64,000 bases of DNA from Lepisosteus oculatus. Taxonomy: Eukaryota > Chordata > Actinopteri > Semionotiformes > Lepisosteidae. The stretch is taken from positions 186,001-250,000 of the forward strand of contig NC_090717.1 in the NCBI RefSeq assembly GCF_040954835.1. The letters are read 5' to 3'. The notes beneath the pieces were generated by a model, which was not told the origin of the DNA, searched no databases, and saw only the letters and a program-made list of their open reading frames with translations. The position numbers and the translations under genes were made by a program. Shown piece by piece: positions 12,001 through 21,061 of this stretch; within the stretch, counting starts at the first letter, position 1, and every line of letters starts with the position of its first letter.

Positions 12001-13875
12001 GACTCACGGGGGGCACACCGTCGGTGAGGTGAGGCAGGGAGACTCACGGGGGGCACACCGTCGGTGAGGTGAGGCAGGGAGACACACGGGGGGCACACCG
12101 TCGGTGAGGTGAGGCAGGGAGACTCACTGGGGGCACACCGTCAGTGAGGTGAGGCAGGGAGACACACGGGGGCACACCGTCAGTGAGGTGAGGCAGGGAG
12201 ACACACTGGGGTCACTCACCCTCAACGAGGGGAGAGGCACTGGGGGCACAACGTCAGCGAATGTTGTTCTGGACTCTCACCTCTATCTGCAGGAGTTGCG
12301 TCGACGCCACCGCTACCTGTCTCACCTGCCCCTCACCTGCGAGTTTAGTATCTGCGAGCTGGCTCTGCAGCCCCCCCTGCTGTCCAAGGTGACTCTGGAC
12401 ACCTTTGCAGGTACGTGACACTGCACAGGGCAGAGCAGTGCTGCTGCAGTCATGTCCAGCGTGCGGTTTCACACAGGTGCCCCCATCTCTTTCAGATGAC
12501 CTGGAAAAGAGGAGGCGCTTTCGCCAGAAGAAGGCAAGAGACGAGAGGCGGAGAGAGAAACGCATCGAGATTGAGGAGAACAAGAAGCAAGGAAAATGTG
12601 AGTGAGAGAGAGGGAGGCATTGTGGGCTAGTGGTTTTGAGCTGAGGGACTGAGAGAGAGGCAGTGTAGCTGTAGGTCGGAGCTGGGGGGCTGGAGAGGGG
12701 GAGACAGGACTGGTGGTCTGAGCTGGGCGACTGGGACACAGACACGGGCAGGAAGACTGTATAGCTGAGGATCTGTTCCCCAGCTCCCTGATGTCTTCTG
12801 TGTTCCAGACCCGGAAGTGCACATCGGGCTGGAGAACCTGCAGCAGTTCCCAGCGTTTGGGTTGCCCCCTGCTGACAGCAGCCCTCCAGTGCACTCAGAG
12901 TTTCTATTGCCCCCACCTTCCCCCCTGAGCTCCAGCCCCACATCTGGTGAGTAGGAGTGCCTGGGTCACCACAGCGCACACTGTGTACTATGTTCTGATT
13001 GGCCCGTGTGGCACCTGGACGCTGTGCTCATGGTCTGAGAGCTTTGTCCTCCTGTCAGTACTTCATGTCGATGTGCCGTCTTCCTCTGTGTGTTACAGAT
13101 GGTGTGAGTCCAGTGTTTCCCTCCCTGAGGGGCCACAGCCCCCCGGCCTGTGTGGGCAGCTTGGAGGATGACTCCCACTGCCCTTCTTTTGCGCAGGTCA
13201 GTGTTGGGGACAAAGGGGCAGCAGGGGGGCAGTTCTGGTTATGTGATTGAGTCCAGCTGGCCGGTCGCTCCACAGGCGAGTGCTGTGCGCTGATGGTGCC
13301 GTCTGTGTCTCTGTGTGCAGATGCTGCGTGATGGCAAGGCCCGGGCAGAAAGCTGGCCCAAGGTCCCCCCGAAGAACGGTAAGCAGATGGCCCACCTGTA
13401 AGCATGCGGCTCGGCTTTACAGTCATAGCTCAGCTCACACATCTAGTTTCTTTTCGGCCTTCGAAGTCTCTCCGCACAGTCCACTCTGTACGGTCTGTCC
13501 TACCCTCGGCAGCACAGCCTGACTAACCCCCCCCTCCCCATCCCTCACTCAGCAGAGGTGCTCCTCGCCCCCCCGGCACCGGACAGCGATGGGGAGAGCG
13601 ATGGTTCGGATCGGGTCCCAGTGCCCAGCTTCCAGAACTCCTTCAGCCAGGCCTTCGAGGCAGCGCTGCTGCAGCTGGACCATGGCACCCAGGCCCCAGC
13701 CGAGCCCGTCCTGCTTGCAGGTGAGTCGCACCGCGAGCCCAGTCCGGCGCCAACTCGCCGGGCGCCTATGTGCTTGCTAATCTCCGCTTCCTGTGTTTCA
13801 GAGGAGAAGGGTGGCAAGAGGAGGAAGAGGAAGCAGAAGCTCTTGTTCAGCACTTCAATGGTTCACACTAAATAG
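4924..13875 (+). CDS. RNF10: RNF10, RING finger protein 10, 17 coding exons, complete
   Basis: RNF10 is an E3 ubiquitin ligase, reported to act on stalled 40S ribosomal proteins and as a nuclear/synaptic regulator. Coding exons: 4924-5071, 7603-7793, 8544-8746, 8945-9035, 9315-9499, 10220-10356, 10600-10760, 11062-11196, 11304-11553, 11656-11789, 12293-12410, 12496-12597, 12809-12946, 13099-13196, 13321-13378, 13553-13720, 13802-13875. All borders are GT-AG, phases agree, and the sum is 2391 bases (796 residues; human 811). Exon 5 holds the RING: C221, C224, C236, H238, C241, C244, C259, C262 (CPIC, CGHIFC, CPIC). Exons 10-11 hold the conserved block around [18 protein letters not shown] and [20 protein letters not shown]. 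Exon 12 is a basic coiled segment ([19 protein letters not shown] type). The C-terminus is [14 protein letters not shown], nearly identical to human. The start at 4924 is chosen because TDMEKN aligns with the human internal SDMDKN, which lies shortly after the human start; a Met at 4978 is an alternative. Confidence 0.97.
5204..5211. promoter_or_regulatory. Palindromic CRE (TGACGTCA) in RNF10 intron 1
   Basis: A perfect full-site cAMP response element lies 130 bases downstream of RNF10 exon 1 at the edge of the CpG island. CREB/ATF proteins bind this palindrome, and CpG-island CREs near start sites are often functional. Function here is inference. Confidence 0.5.
5531..6059 (+). mobile_element. 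5S rRNA-derived SINE (SINE3-like), + strand, in RNF10 intron 1
   Basis: The head at about 5531-5640 contains gaagctaagcaggtgtgagc, cctggtcagtacctggatgg and gagactcctggga. These correspond to the 3' half of 5S rRNA including its internal promoter C-box region. The body is followed by the tail (gtgtaagcaa) and (TTA)n at about 6010-6059. Compared with the copy at 18271, this one lacks about 40 bases of the middle (the ccagtatagtgacggggaca section) and part of the 3' body, so it is an internally deleted copy. Confidence 0.9.
6232..6715. repeat. 36-base minisatellite, about 13 copies, RNF10 intron 1
   Basis: The unit is gactgtgctgtgtgcagctg plus cttgtaccggccggtt, 36 bases in all. Because 36 is divisible by three, the array is open in several frames on both strands and simulates repeat proteins ([12 protein letters not shown] on +, [12 protein letters not shown] on -). 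Copy variants (gattgtacc, gattatacc, cttctacc) are grouped along the array, showing local spread of copies. Not considered coding. Confidence 0.95.
6858..6962. repeat. 35-base tandem repeat, 3 copies
   Basis: Three copies of a 35-base unit starting gtgtgtgcgtctgtccctct and ending with cggcctgtgtgtcag; the third is slightly truncated. Lies in RNF10 intron 1. Confidence 0.85.
8140..8182 (-). mobile_element. SINE3 tail fragment
   Basis: The short stretch aataataattatacttata followed by tagctctttt matches the conserved 3' tail of the 5S-derived SINE family in reverse orientation. No body is recognisable. It lies in RNF10 intron 2. Confidence 0.4.
8331..8512. repeat. 38-base minisatellite before RNF10 exon 3
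   Basis: Nearly five copies of a 38-base unit beginning gtcctgctgcccgtgactct start at 8341, 8379, 8417, 8455 and 8493. Copies are almost identical. The array ends about 30 bases before the acceptor of exon 3 at 8544, so it abuts the polypyrimidine tract of that splice site. Confidence 0.93.
9588..9832 (+). mobile_element. tRNA-derived SINE in RNF10 intron 5
   Basis: The 5' part (ggggcagtgaggtggctaag, then ggatctgtgcctgtggctag and a degenerate B box near gccgctttgtatcc) resembles a tRNA-derived head. The body contains aatcctactccgttgggccc and aaggcccttcaccccaactg. The tail is close to taatgcaagaaattg. The same family is present in reverse at 33875-34140, where the B box (ggtTCAAATcc type) is intact. 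Confidence 0.85.
9940..10112. mobile_element. Fold-back (inverted repeat) element, copy 1
   Basis: The left arm starts gtcagcatgcgtaggctgca and continues aaggtttatttcatactgaa. The right arm, ttcctttcagcatggaatat plus gcctttacctgtgcc, is its degenerate inverse complement. The centre contains the diagnostic ggtggagcc segment. Three further copies are at 17760, 22124 and 44776. This copy is the most diverged. No transposase frame is present. Confidence 0.75.
10740..10970 (+). repeat. Tandem duplications of the RNF10 exon 7 end with its splice donor
   Basis: Exon 7 ends at 10760 in a segment reading gcagccttacaggagctgca then g|gtaccc. Versions of it recur downstream at 10781-10801, 10822-10856 and 10889-10923. 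Each is preceded by a ccctcag acceptor-like sequence, and the first and third are followed by gtacc. A fourth, degraded copy lies near 10942-10970. The copies derive from the real exon end plus intron. Confidence 0.85.
11781..12215 (+). repeat. 40-base minisatellite carrying the RNF10 exon 10 splice donor
   Basis: The unit is gtcagtgaggtgaggcaggg plus agacacacggggggcacacc, about 11 copies with few variants (gtcggtgagg, agactcacgg, 39-base copies). The first copy starts inside exon 10, whose last codons are GTC AGT GAG at 11781-11789, and the true donor GAG|gtgagg is at 11790. Every later unit repeats that donor. Reading through from exon 10 meets an in-frame TGA at 11826. Confidence 0.95.
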
Positions 13876-14742
13876 GAGGCGTCACTCAGCACTGGAGCTG
13901 CTGCGCTGTCAACCCCCTGCTGCAGACCGTATTCAGCCCACCAACCTGCCCCCCGGCTCCTAGCACACCACGCACCCTGGGGTCACACTGAGTAAGCCAG
14001 ATTCGGGGGACACAGTCGAAAGCTTAAGACCTGCTTAACTAGAAATCCTGCAGGACTGTGGCCCCTGGATCCCAGGTCTGGGGTCCCTGGCTTTATATTG
14101 GCACCTCTAGTTCCTGAGGGACCTAATTTGAACCCTCCTATGGGGAACAGGAAGGCATCAGTGAGGACCTTTAAAATACCAGATTTAGACAAGTGAGATC
14201 AACTAGCAATTTAGTTTATCAAGTATGGAACTGCTCTGCGTCACCTGGGCTTAAGGATAGTTTCTAAATTTCAAAATTCCGGATAACTTTGGGCCAAATG
14301 TCACTGGGCAAGTCAAGTTAAAGGAGATCTTGAGGAGGCGCAGAATCCTGGGGGACCCCTTGCCTCTTGGGGACAGGACTTTGAGACCCCCACTTCTGTT
14401 CTTCCTTTGTGTGAGGAGTGGGCCTTGGCCAGTGCAACAAGGACCTGCTTCATATCGGAACCTGGGCTGATAGCTGTGTTCTGTTGGCAGTCAGCAGTCG
14501 AGTGCTGGGCCTAGAATCTGCAGTAAGTGTGAGGGTCAGATCATCATGTGTGCCCCCTGTAAGCAGAGAGCTCTCAGCCTGCTAACTATGAGCGCCTGCA
14601 CAGGCCCTTGTGAGCAGTCATCTCTTCATGGCCCAGACAGTAAAGTCAGAGAGCCAGGCCACCACTGTGAGCCAGTCAAGCTTGTTAGTGTGGAAACCTC
14701 CTTTTACAACAGTAGGCAGCAGCAGCCAATTGTTTGTCCCTT
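13876..14742 (+). other. RNF10: RNF10 3' UTR (inferred)
   Basis: Sequence between the RNF10 stop codon and the first AATAAA. No coding exon is visible. The extent of the UTR is inferred from the polyadenylation signal only. Confidence 0.55.
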
Positions 14743-14748
14743 AATAAA
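14743..14748 (+). promoter_or_regulatory. RNF10: Candidate polyadenylation signal of RNF10
   Basis: AATAAA, the first on the + strand after the RNF10 stop, about 870 bases downstream. Other AATAAA hexamers at 15250 and 15418 could serve as distal signals. Confidence 0.55.
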
Positions 14749-14865
14749 ATTCTTAATTGCTTAACCCTTAAGTGATGTTACTGAGAAACCCATCTCAATA
14801 AGTTTCAAAATAACTAAAACATTGCTGCCACTACTTATACAGAACAAAGTGTGAACTGCACTCTC

Positions 14866-15012
14866 CCCAGGTGTGCACTATGACCTATGCTACCCACCTG
14901 ACGGTGTTCTTATTGCTTACCTGCAACTCTCCAGGTATGCACTATGAGCCCCACTACCCACCTGACAGTGTTCTCATTGCTTACCTGCAGCTCTCCAGGT
15001 ATGCACTGTGAC
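14866..15012. repeat. Short tandem duplication (about 64 bases, just over 2 copies)
   Basis: The phrase ccaggtatgcactatgagcc and the following cacctgacagtgttctcatt recur with a spacing of about 63-66 bases. Copies differ by several substitutions, so this is an older duplication. It lies between the convergent RNF10 and POP5 genes. The rest of 14750-15928 is single-copy-like 3' flank, with no gene seen. Confidence 0.7.
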
Positions 15013-15928
15013 CAATTGTTACCTGTTCACCCATCTCAGTCTGCTCATTGCCTACTTTCTCCAGTGCTGCTAAAATTATTCAACACTTAGGAAGCTTGAG
15101 ACTGCATTTTTGCAATTGTTTTTTGGGGGCGTTGACAAAAAAAAAAGATATTTAAAAACAAAGTATTTTGTGTTGGATTCCTTGTTTTGTGTTTTTGAAG
15201 TGGAAAAAATGAGGACTTGTTTAGCGAGCCAAGAGACGTCTGTTGAAGTAATAAAGTTGTGCACAATCAGGAAATGCCTTCTGACTCTGAGATTTAGTGA
15301 GGGTACAATTTAATAAGGGGAACTTTCAGGGTTTTTAGAAAGGTAGTGAACTGGTTAGAGCTGTAGTTACTCAACTGGTAGTGAACATACAATCAATGCA
15401 GACTGCTGCCTTTTTACAATAAATGTATTTATCTAATGCATGAAGCAACGGGCAGTCTGTTGAGATTCTTCATTAAAAACCAACGGCTCTGGACCCTGCC
15501 CTGCAGAAACCTCACCCCTCTACAGAAACATACACACTGACGAACCATTCAGCATAAGCACTACATAGCAGAGTCTTCAACTCCAGCTTCTTTTTTTACA
15601 AGCTACCCGACCCCATCAGGCTGGAATCTTTAAAGACCAAGACACATGTGCCAGGAGGGGGTTATGATGCTGTTGAGAGACCCTCCTGCCAAAAAACTGC
15701 TGGCCTACAGCTGGACACCACAGCAGTAACTGGACAGTACTGATCCAGGAGCATCTGTGAACAGTAGTTAGAAGGGGGGACTCTTGACCCCCAGCCAGAC
15801 TGAGGTTCCTCAGCCGGGTGCAGGGAGTCTAGTTCACGAGACATGGTGCCGAGAGTGAGCCGAGCAGGGCCGGGCCAAGGCAGCTCTCGGGGCTCATCCT
15901 CCCGCTGTTCTGCCAGCACCTGGTTTAG

Positions 15929-17181
15929 TCAGCAGACCTCTTCATCCTCCTCCTCTTCCTCAAGCTCCTTCAGCGAGCAGCTCATCACTGCCCTGCGCAC
16001 CTCCACGCACTCCTCTGCAAAGACAGCACCCCACACGTCTCTGTCTGAACCCCAGCCCCCCCAGACATCATGTCTGCTCAGGGCTTGAGGTACAGTACTG
16101 CCCCACTGCCACCCCTCAATACCAGGGACAGGCCCCCCGAAACCCAGCTCGCCCGCGCCCCTCACCCTCACCCTCGCTGCGGCACTGCGGCAGCAGGCGC
16201 TGGATCTGGCGCGCGTTGTACCGGATCAGGAACTTCTGGCAGGTCCGGATGGTCCCTGCAGAAAGCGGAGGGACAGGGGTGAGTGCCTCAGCAGCCCGGG
16301 GGCGTGTGCAGAGTCTCGGGGTCCCGGCCCTCACCCCCCACGTGCAGGCAGTCGACGGCGCAGGGCAGCCGCTGGCCCCGGCTCTCCAGGCTGCTGACGA
16401 AGGGCAGCGCCGACCAGATCAGGCGGTAGTGGCTCTTGCGGCAGCGCAGGAACAGCACCCCTGTCCGGGCGTTCAGGTACTTCACTGCGGGAGACCAGGG
16501 GGCAGGAGATTAGCTGCACAGCCCAGAGGAAGGACAGGGCAAGCGGTACAGTACAGCGTCCAGCGGGAGGCGCTACCTGCGAAGGAGAGGCCGCAGACCC
16601 CAGCTCCGTAGTCCCCATGAGCTCGGGAGACCGCGTTCCTCAAGGCCGTGAACACGGAGCGATCGTCCAGCAGCTGGAGGGACGGCGGGTCCGACATCCG
16701 CACCTCGCACAGCAGGTATCTGCGGCAGAGACAGAGTGACGCGCTGGGGGGAGGCCGGGCTGCGTTCGCGCCGGGTCCGATTCTCCTCGACAGGCCCGAC
16801 CCGGCCGAGGGAATCGCAGCATTACAGCGGAAGACCGAGCGCATCTACATGTTTAAACATCTGAAAATGCACTAGCGCGTCCAGGAGCGGGGCTCCTACT
16901 GGGATCAGGAGACATGGGGTCCTGCAGGATATTGAAGAAATCGACAATAATGGGACAGCAGTTTTCAGAAATTATTATAGAAACTCAGCTATATATAATA
17001 TAAATTCAGTTATACTTCTTCTCATACATTATTTGATATTTTTGCCAATACTGAAAACACGACAACTTGTCACACTCTCAGATGACAGAAAACCTTTAAC
17101 GGCTTTGGGATAATGAGCTTCAACTCTTATTTAACAACAACAACTCAATTCCTCGCCTCACCTCGACTTGAATCGCACCAT
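15929..17181 (-). CDS. POP5: POP5, ribonuclease P/MRP protein subunit, 5 coding exons, complete
   Basis: POP5 is a protein subunit of nuclear RNase P (tRNA 5' processing) and RNase MRP (rRNA processing) and binds the catalytic RNA. Exons on the - strand: 17181-17162, 16719-16577, 16484-16335, 16255-16172, 16014-15929. All borders are GT-AG and phases agree; the total is 483 bases (160 residues; human 163). The protein starts MVRFKSRYLLCEV, as in human MVRFKHRYLLCEL. It contains VKYLNARTGVLFLRCRK, LIWSALPFV and the strongly conserved HVGGTIRTCQKFLIRYN. The C-terminus is an acidic run (ELEEEEEDEE). The alternate TGA context gives a terminal VC. The gene is convergent with RNF10, as in human. 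A variant polyadenylation signal ATTAAA on the - strand lies at 15314-15309. Confidence 0.97.
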
Positions 17182-17320
17182 CCTGCAGCCCACACGCGCG
17201 TTTCTGTTTCAGTGTAGCCTGACTTCCTGCTCTGAACTGAGCCAATCATATCGGAGTATTATGGAAAGGGCGGGCACAGTGAATGAAGATTGACAACAAA
17301 ATAAGCCAATAAAGTCGCAG
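17182..17320 (-). promoter_or_regulatory. POP5: POP5 promoter
   Basis: Just upstream of the POP5 ATG the - strand reads GCAGGAAGTC (ETS-type motif, about 17221-17230). Two CCAAT boxes occur on the + strand at 17242-17246 and 17306-17310; NF-Y works in either orientation. Such ETS plus CCAAT promoters without TATA are common for housekeeping genes. Confidence 0.5.
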
Positions 17321-17759
17321 TCCTAGCCGTGTACACGCGTGTGTGTATGACGTGCAGAACTCCGTGTAATTGATGGATGAGCTGGCCTATAGACTTTCAA
17401 CTTCCCTTCCTGACTGAAGGGGGCGTGAACTATGACGTATGCAGAGAGAATGTGTGTAATTATATGTATTTATATGTAATTATATGTGTGTCCGCTAGAG
17501 GGTGTGTTGTGCTTGTGTGCACCGTCTTCATTACTATCTAATTTCATGTACAACATATATACAGATATACATGACACCGGAACGGCTGAAACGTTGTGTT
17601 TTCTTTTTTCTCTTCTCAGCATTATTTGATATTATTTGTTCCTATATATACATAACGTTAGAAAACGTTATTTCGTGCGCACGAATTGTAAATCGTTCAC
17701 TCGATTTAACTTTTTTTTCTTACTGATGGCCCCTCCCGGGCTCCGTACATATACGCATA

Positions 17760-17911
17760 TTGCATTATAAAGGAACAAGTACAGACTTATTCCACACTGA
17801 AAAGAAACACAACGTTTCGGCTGTGGAGGCTTCGGGTTTCTTTTCTTCTCTTTTCTTCAGGAATAAACCTCGTTCCTTTGCAGCCTACGCGTGCTGACGC
17901 AGGTCCCTACT
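17760..17911. mobile_element. Fold-back element, copy 2
   Basis: The left arm aaaggaacaagtacagactt and attccacactgaaaag pair with the right arm ttttcttcaggaataaacct and cgttcctttgcagcctacgc. The centre holds acgtttcggctgtggaggct. It shares the arms and the motif with the copies at 22124 and 44776. It lies upstream of POP5. Confidence 0.75.
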
Positions 17912-18270
17912 TCACATACTGTATAAAACTTGTTATAAAAATGAACCTTACTATGTTCAACACAAATCTAGAGCATTTATTTAACAAACTAACAAACAGG
18001 ACGACTCTCTCGAAGCTGGTGTAGAATTCCCACCACTTTGTCTAATTAAATCGGCTGTTCTCGGAGTAAAGTGAATTCCCAGTAGAATTCGCGAAAAGGA
18101 ACGCTAGTCTGACGCTGCTCATATTTTACCAATACATATGGCAGAGGAAAGGCAGGAGAGGTGTGACGTTTAAAACTGAAGCTCCGACGCTGGGTGCGAG
18201 CTGTGCGCCTCTGATTCACTCCCTCGGCGGGGCGCAGAGGAACAGCCGCGGACTCCAGAAAATATCACAC

Positions 18271-18828
18271 AGCAGCCACATCACCCTGCAACTCCCAGCT
18301 GGCAGCCCACTGAAGCCCAGCAGTGTGAGCCTGGTCAGTACCTGGATGGGAGACTCCTGGGAAAAACTAAGGTTGCCACTGGAAGCGATGTTAGTAGGGC
18401 CAGCAGGGGGCGCTCACCCTGCAGTCTGTGTGGGTCCTAATGCCCCAGTATAGTGACGGGGACACTCTACTGTAAACAGGCGCCATCCTTTGGATGAGAC
18501 GTAAAACCGAGATCCTGACTCTCTGTGGTCATTAAAAATCCCAGGGCGTTTCTCCCGTAACCCCGTGTCCTGGACAAATTTCCCATTGGCCCTTACCAAT
18601 CATGGTCCCTAATAATCCCCATCTCTGAACTGGCTTCATTACTCTGCTCTCCTCCCCACTGAGAGCTGGTGTGTGGGGAGTGTACTGGCGCACTATGGCT
18701 GCCGTCGCATCATCCAGGTGGGGCTGCACATTGGACGTGGAGGGGATCCCTATTGGTGGAGGAGATCCCCATTACCTGTAAAGCGCTTTGAGTGGAGTGT
18801 CCAGAAAAGCGCTATATTAGTGTAAGCA

Positions 18829-18872
<44 letters not shown>
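18271..18872 (+). mobile_element. 5S rRNA-derived SINE (SINE3-like), fullest copy
   Basis: This copy has the 5S-like head (agcagccacatcaccctgca, gtcagtacctggatgggaga), the full middle including ccagtatagtgacggggaca, and the 3' body with acctgtaaagcgctttgagt. It ends in gtgtaagcaa and a long (TTA)n to 18872. About 600 bases. It is the best reference for this family in the window. Confidence 0.92.
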
Positions 18873-18873
<1 letters not shown>

Positions 18874-19130
18874 AAATAACGTCCTGTCATTTCACATTCC
18901 GGTTATTCACGTCTGCCGCGGTTCACTGGTGCTTAAAGAGCTTGCGGGGATTTTGACGGTTTCATGCGCCAGGTGGCGCTAGTACCCCACTTCTCCGTTC
19001 ACACGTCCCGGTATCGTCTGTCTCTGTCATTCCACCCCTCTGCACCGGGCAGATCGCGGATATTGTGACACTGGAAACCGACAAGAGCTCCTGGGCTCAC
19101 TGTGGAGGCTGTGTCACCCGTGGGTGTTAG
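18873..19130. other. Intergenic, nothing recognised
   Basis: Single-copy-like sequence between the SINE and the pogo-like element. No open frame of note. Confidence 0.5.
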
Positions 19131-19638
19131 TACAGTACACTCGCGATTATCCTACCTAACCGGGGCCGATAGTATCGGATAATTGGAAATTTCGGATAAT
19201 GCGGAAACTGAGTAGACAAATCATAGATTAATGGAAGCGCAGTATATGAATGAAATCTGGTTTATTAATCTACTGTAATACTAAAATAACAGAGTACAGA
19301 ACTATTGTTAGTTATTATTTAAAAAAATGAGTGATTGGAATCTGTTTCCCAGATGTGCTTCTCTTCCTTGCGGCGAAGTCTTAGTAACATGCCATCAGTA
19401 GCAGTGGCCTCGTCTTGCTGTTCAGCGTGAGCTGGTGCCGCTTCCAAAGACAACAGGAAAAACAATCACGAGCGCGAAGTTAGCAAATGAAACTACGTCA
19501 ATGGCAGCACGTGACAGAGCAGCATCGGATTGGGCAAAATCTTATGCAGGCGCACGCATAGTGCACAGTAAATACTGTACACTGGTGATTGGCTATGTCG
19601 GATTAAACGGCATGTCGGATAATCGCGACTCTACTGTA
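19131..19638. mobile_element. Non-autonomous pogo/Tigger-like DNA transposon
   Basis: Terminal inverted repeats begin cagtacactcgcgattatcc at 19133, and the inverse complement of the right end reads cagtagagtcgcgattatcc (ending 19636). A TA target duplication flanks both sides (19131-19132, 19637-19638). The CAGTA start, GATTATCC repeat and TA site are typical of pogo-group Tc1/mariner elements. The 504-base body has no intact transposase, so this is a deletion derivative. Confidence 0.85.
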
Positions 19639-19924
19639 TTTATACAGACGGATTCTGCAGTAAATGGTTGCTGTGTGTAACTGAGTCTCTCGGGGAACAG
19701 GGAGTGTGACACAGGAGTCTCCATGACTGGAATTAGCTGAGACAATGTCGCTGTTTAATCCCACTCTGCAATTTACGCTAATGCCTTAATTATAATGACA
19801 TCCTTACGAGAGGCTAATTGCCTCTGTGCAGGATGACACCAGTGTCATTAACTCTAATGAGGGCTTGCGTCACACTGAGACGCCGTCATGAGCTCAGCGC
19901 AGTGCAGCTCAAACACTCTTATCT

Positions 19925-20080
19925 GTCTGGCTACCAGTTTGTCCCCCAGTCTGTCCCAGTCAGCTCCCAGTCTGTCCCCCAATCTTTCCCCTGTCAGTTC
20001 CCAGTCTGTCCCCCAGTCTCCAAACACACACAGACACACACTGACACTCACACAGACTCACTCACACACAGACTCGCAGA
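19925..20080. repeat. Short degenerate repeats: (cccagtctgtc)n then (CACACA/GACT)n
   Basis: Imperfect tandem copies of agtctgtccccc and tcagctcccagtctgtcc are followed by CA-rich simple sequence with cacacagactcactc phrases. The frames read here are not coding. 20080-20680 is otherwise unremarkable. Confidence 0.6.
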
Positions 20081-20679
20081 CACACTAATTTCTTCAGCAG
20101 GTTCAGATTGATACCAGAGACGCTTCACCTCCGTGAGTGTCTGCTGAGAGACAGTCAGAGAGGATACAGAGTGATAACATATCCAGGCACACAGGCAATA
20201 TAGCACTGTGACGGTCAGTCCCCACTGCTCCTGCAGAACCTGGGAGTACAGCACAACACACAGCCATACAGGCCATCCAGCACAACGACCCCTGCACAGT
20301 AGAAGACAGTGTACAATAGAATACTGTTTAATGCATGTGATAGAAAGCAATTCAGAGACAGAACTCAGTAACACATAATGCAATGAAGTGTAGTGGACCG
20401 CAGACCCACAGAGCCCGACAGCAGGGTCATTACTGTGCTGATACTGAGAGGGCTGGGGCTCGGGTCAGGTGATGAGGTGGACAGAGCTCATGCTAACTGT
20501 TCTTCCTCACTCTCACTCACACCTCTGTCAGATAATAGCCCCACTGTTTGGTCAGGATTAAACTTTAATTTGTCACCTGAATAATTGAATGAGTGTCGGC
20601 TGCCCGCTTACAAGGCCCTGACAGGTCGCCTATGAATTCTTTATCGGCGACACTTAAGAGCCATCGTGTCTTAATGTAG

Positions 20680-21055
20680 GGGGAAGGTTGGGGTCAGGGA
20701 GAGGAGACACAGTGTCTGGGGTGTCAGTCAGAGGAGACTCAGTGTCTGGGGAGACAGGTAGAGGACACTCAGTGTCTGGGGAGTTGGGGAGAGGAGACAC
20801 AGTGTCTGGGAGGTCAGGGAGAGGAGACACGGTGTCTGGAGAGTTAGGGAGAGGAGACACAGTGTAAGGGAGAGGAGACAGAGTCAGGAGAGATAGGTAG
20901 AGGAGAATCAGTGTCTGGGGAGTTGGGGAGAGGAGACTCCGTGTCTGGGGAGTAGGGTAGAGGAAGCTCAGTGTCTGGGGAGTGGGGAGAGGAGAAACAG
21001 TGTTTGGGGGGTCAGGGACAGGAGACAGTGTCTGGGAGGTCAGAGACTGGAAACA
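20680..21055. repeat. 30-base minisatellite, about 12 copies
   Basis: The unit is close to gagaggagacacagtgtctg plus gggagttggg. Copies vary in the last ten bases (gagttgggga, gtcaggga, gagtagggta), and some are truncated. It ends where the next DNA transposon begins. Confidence 0.9.
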
Positions 21056-21061
21056 TTGTAA

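Noticed and set aside
5531-18872. 5S rRNA genes
   Set aside because: Only the 3' half of 5S is recognisable and it is fused to a SINE body with a microsatellite tail; these are SINEs, not rRNA genes.
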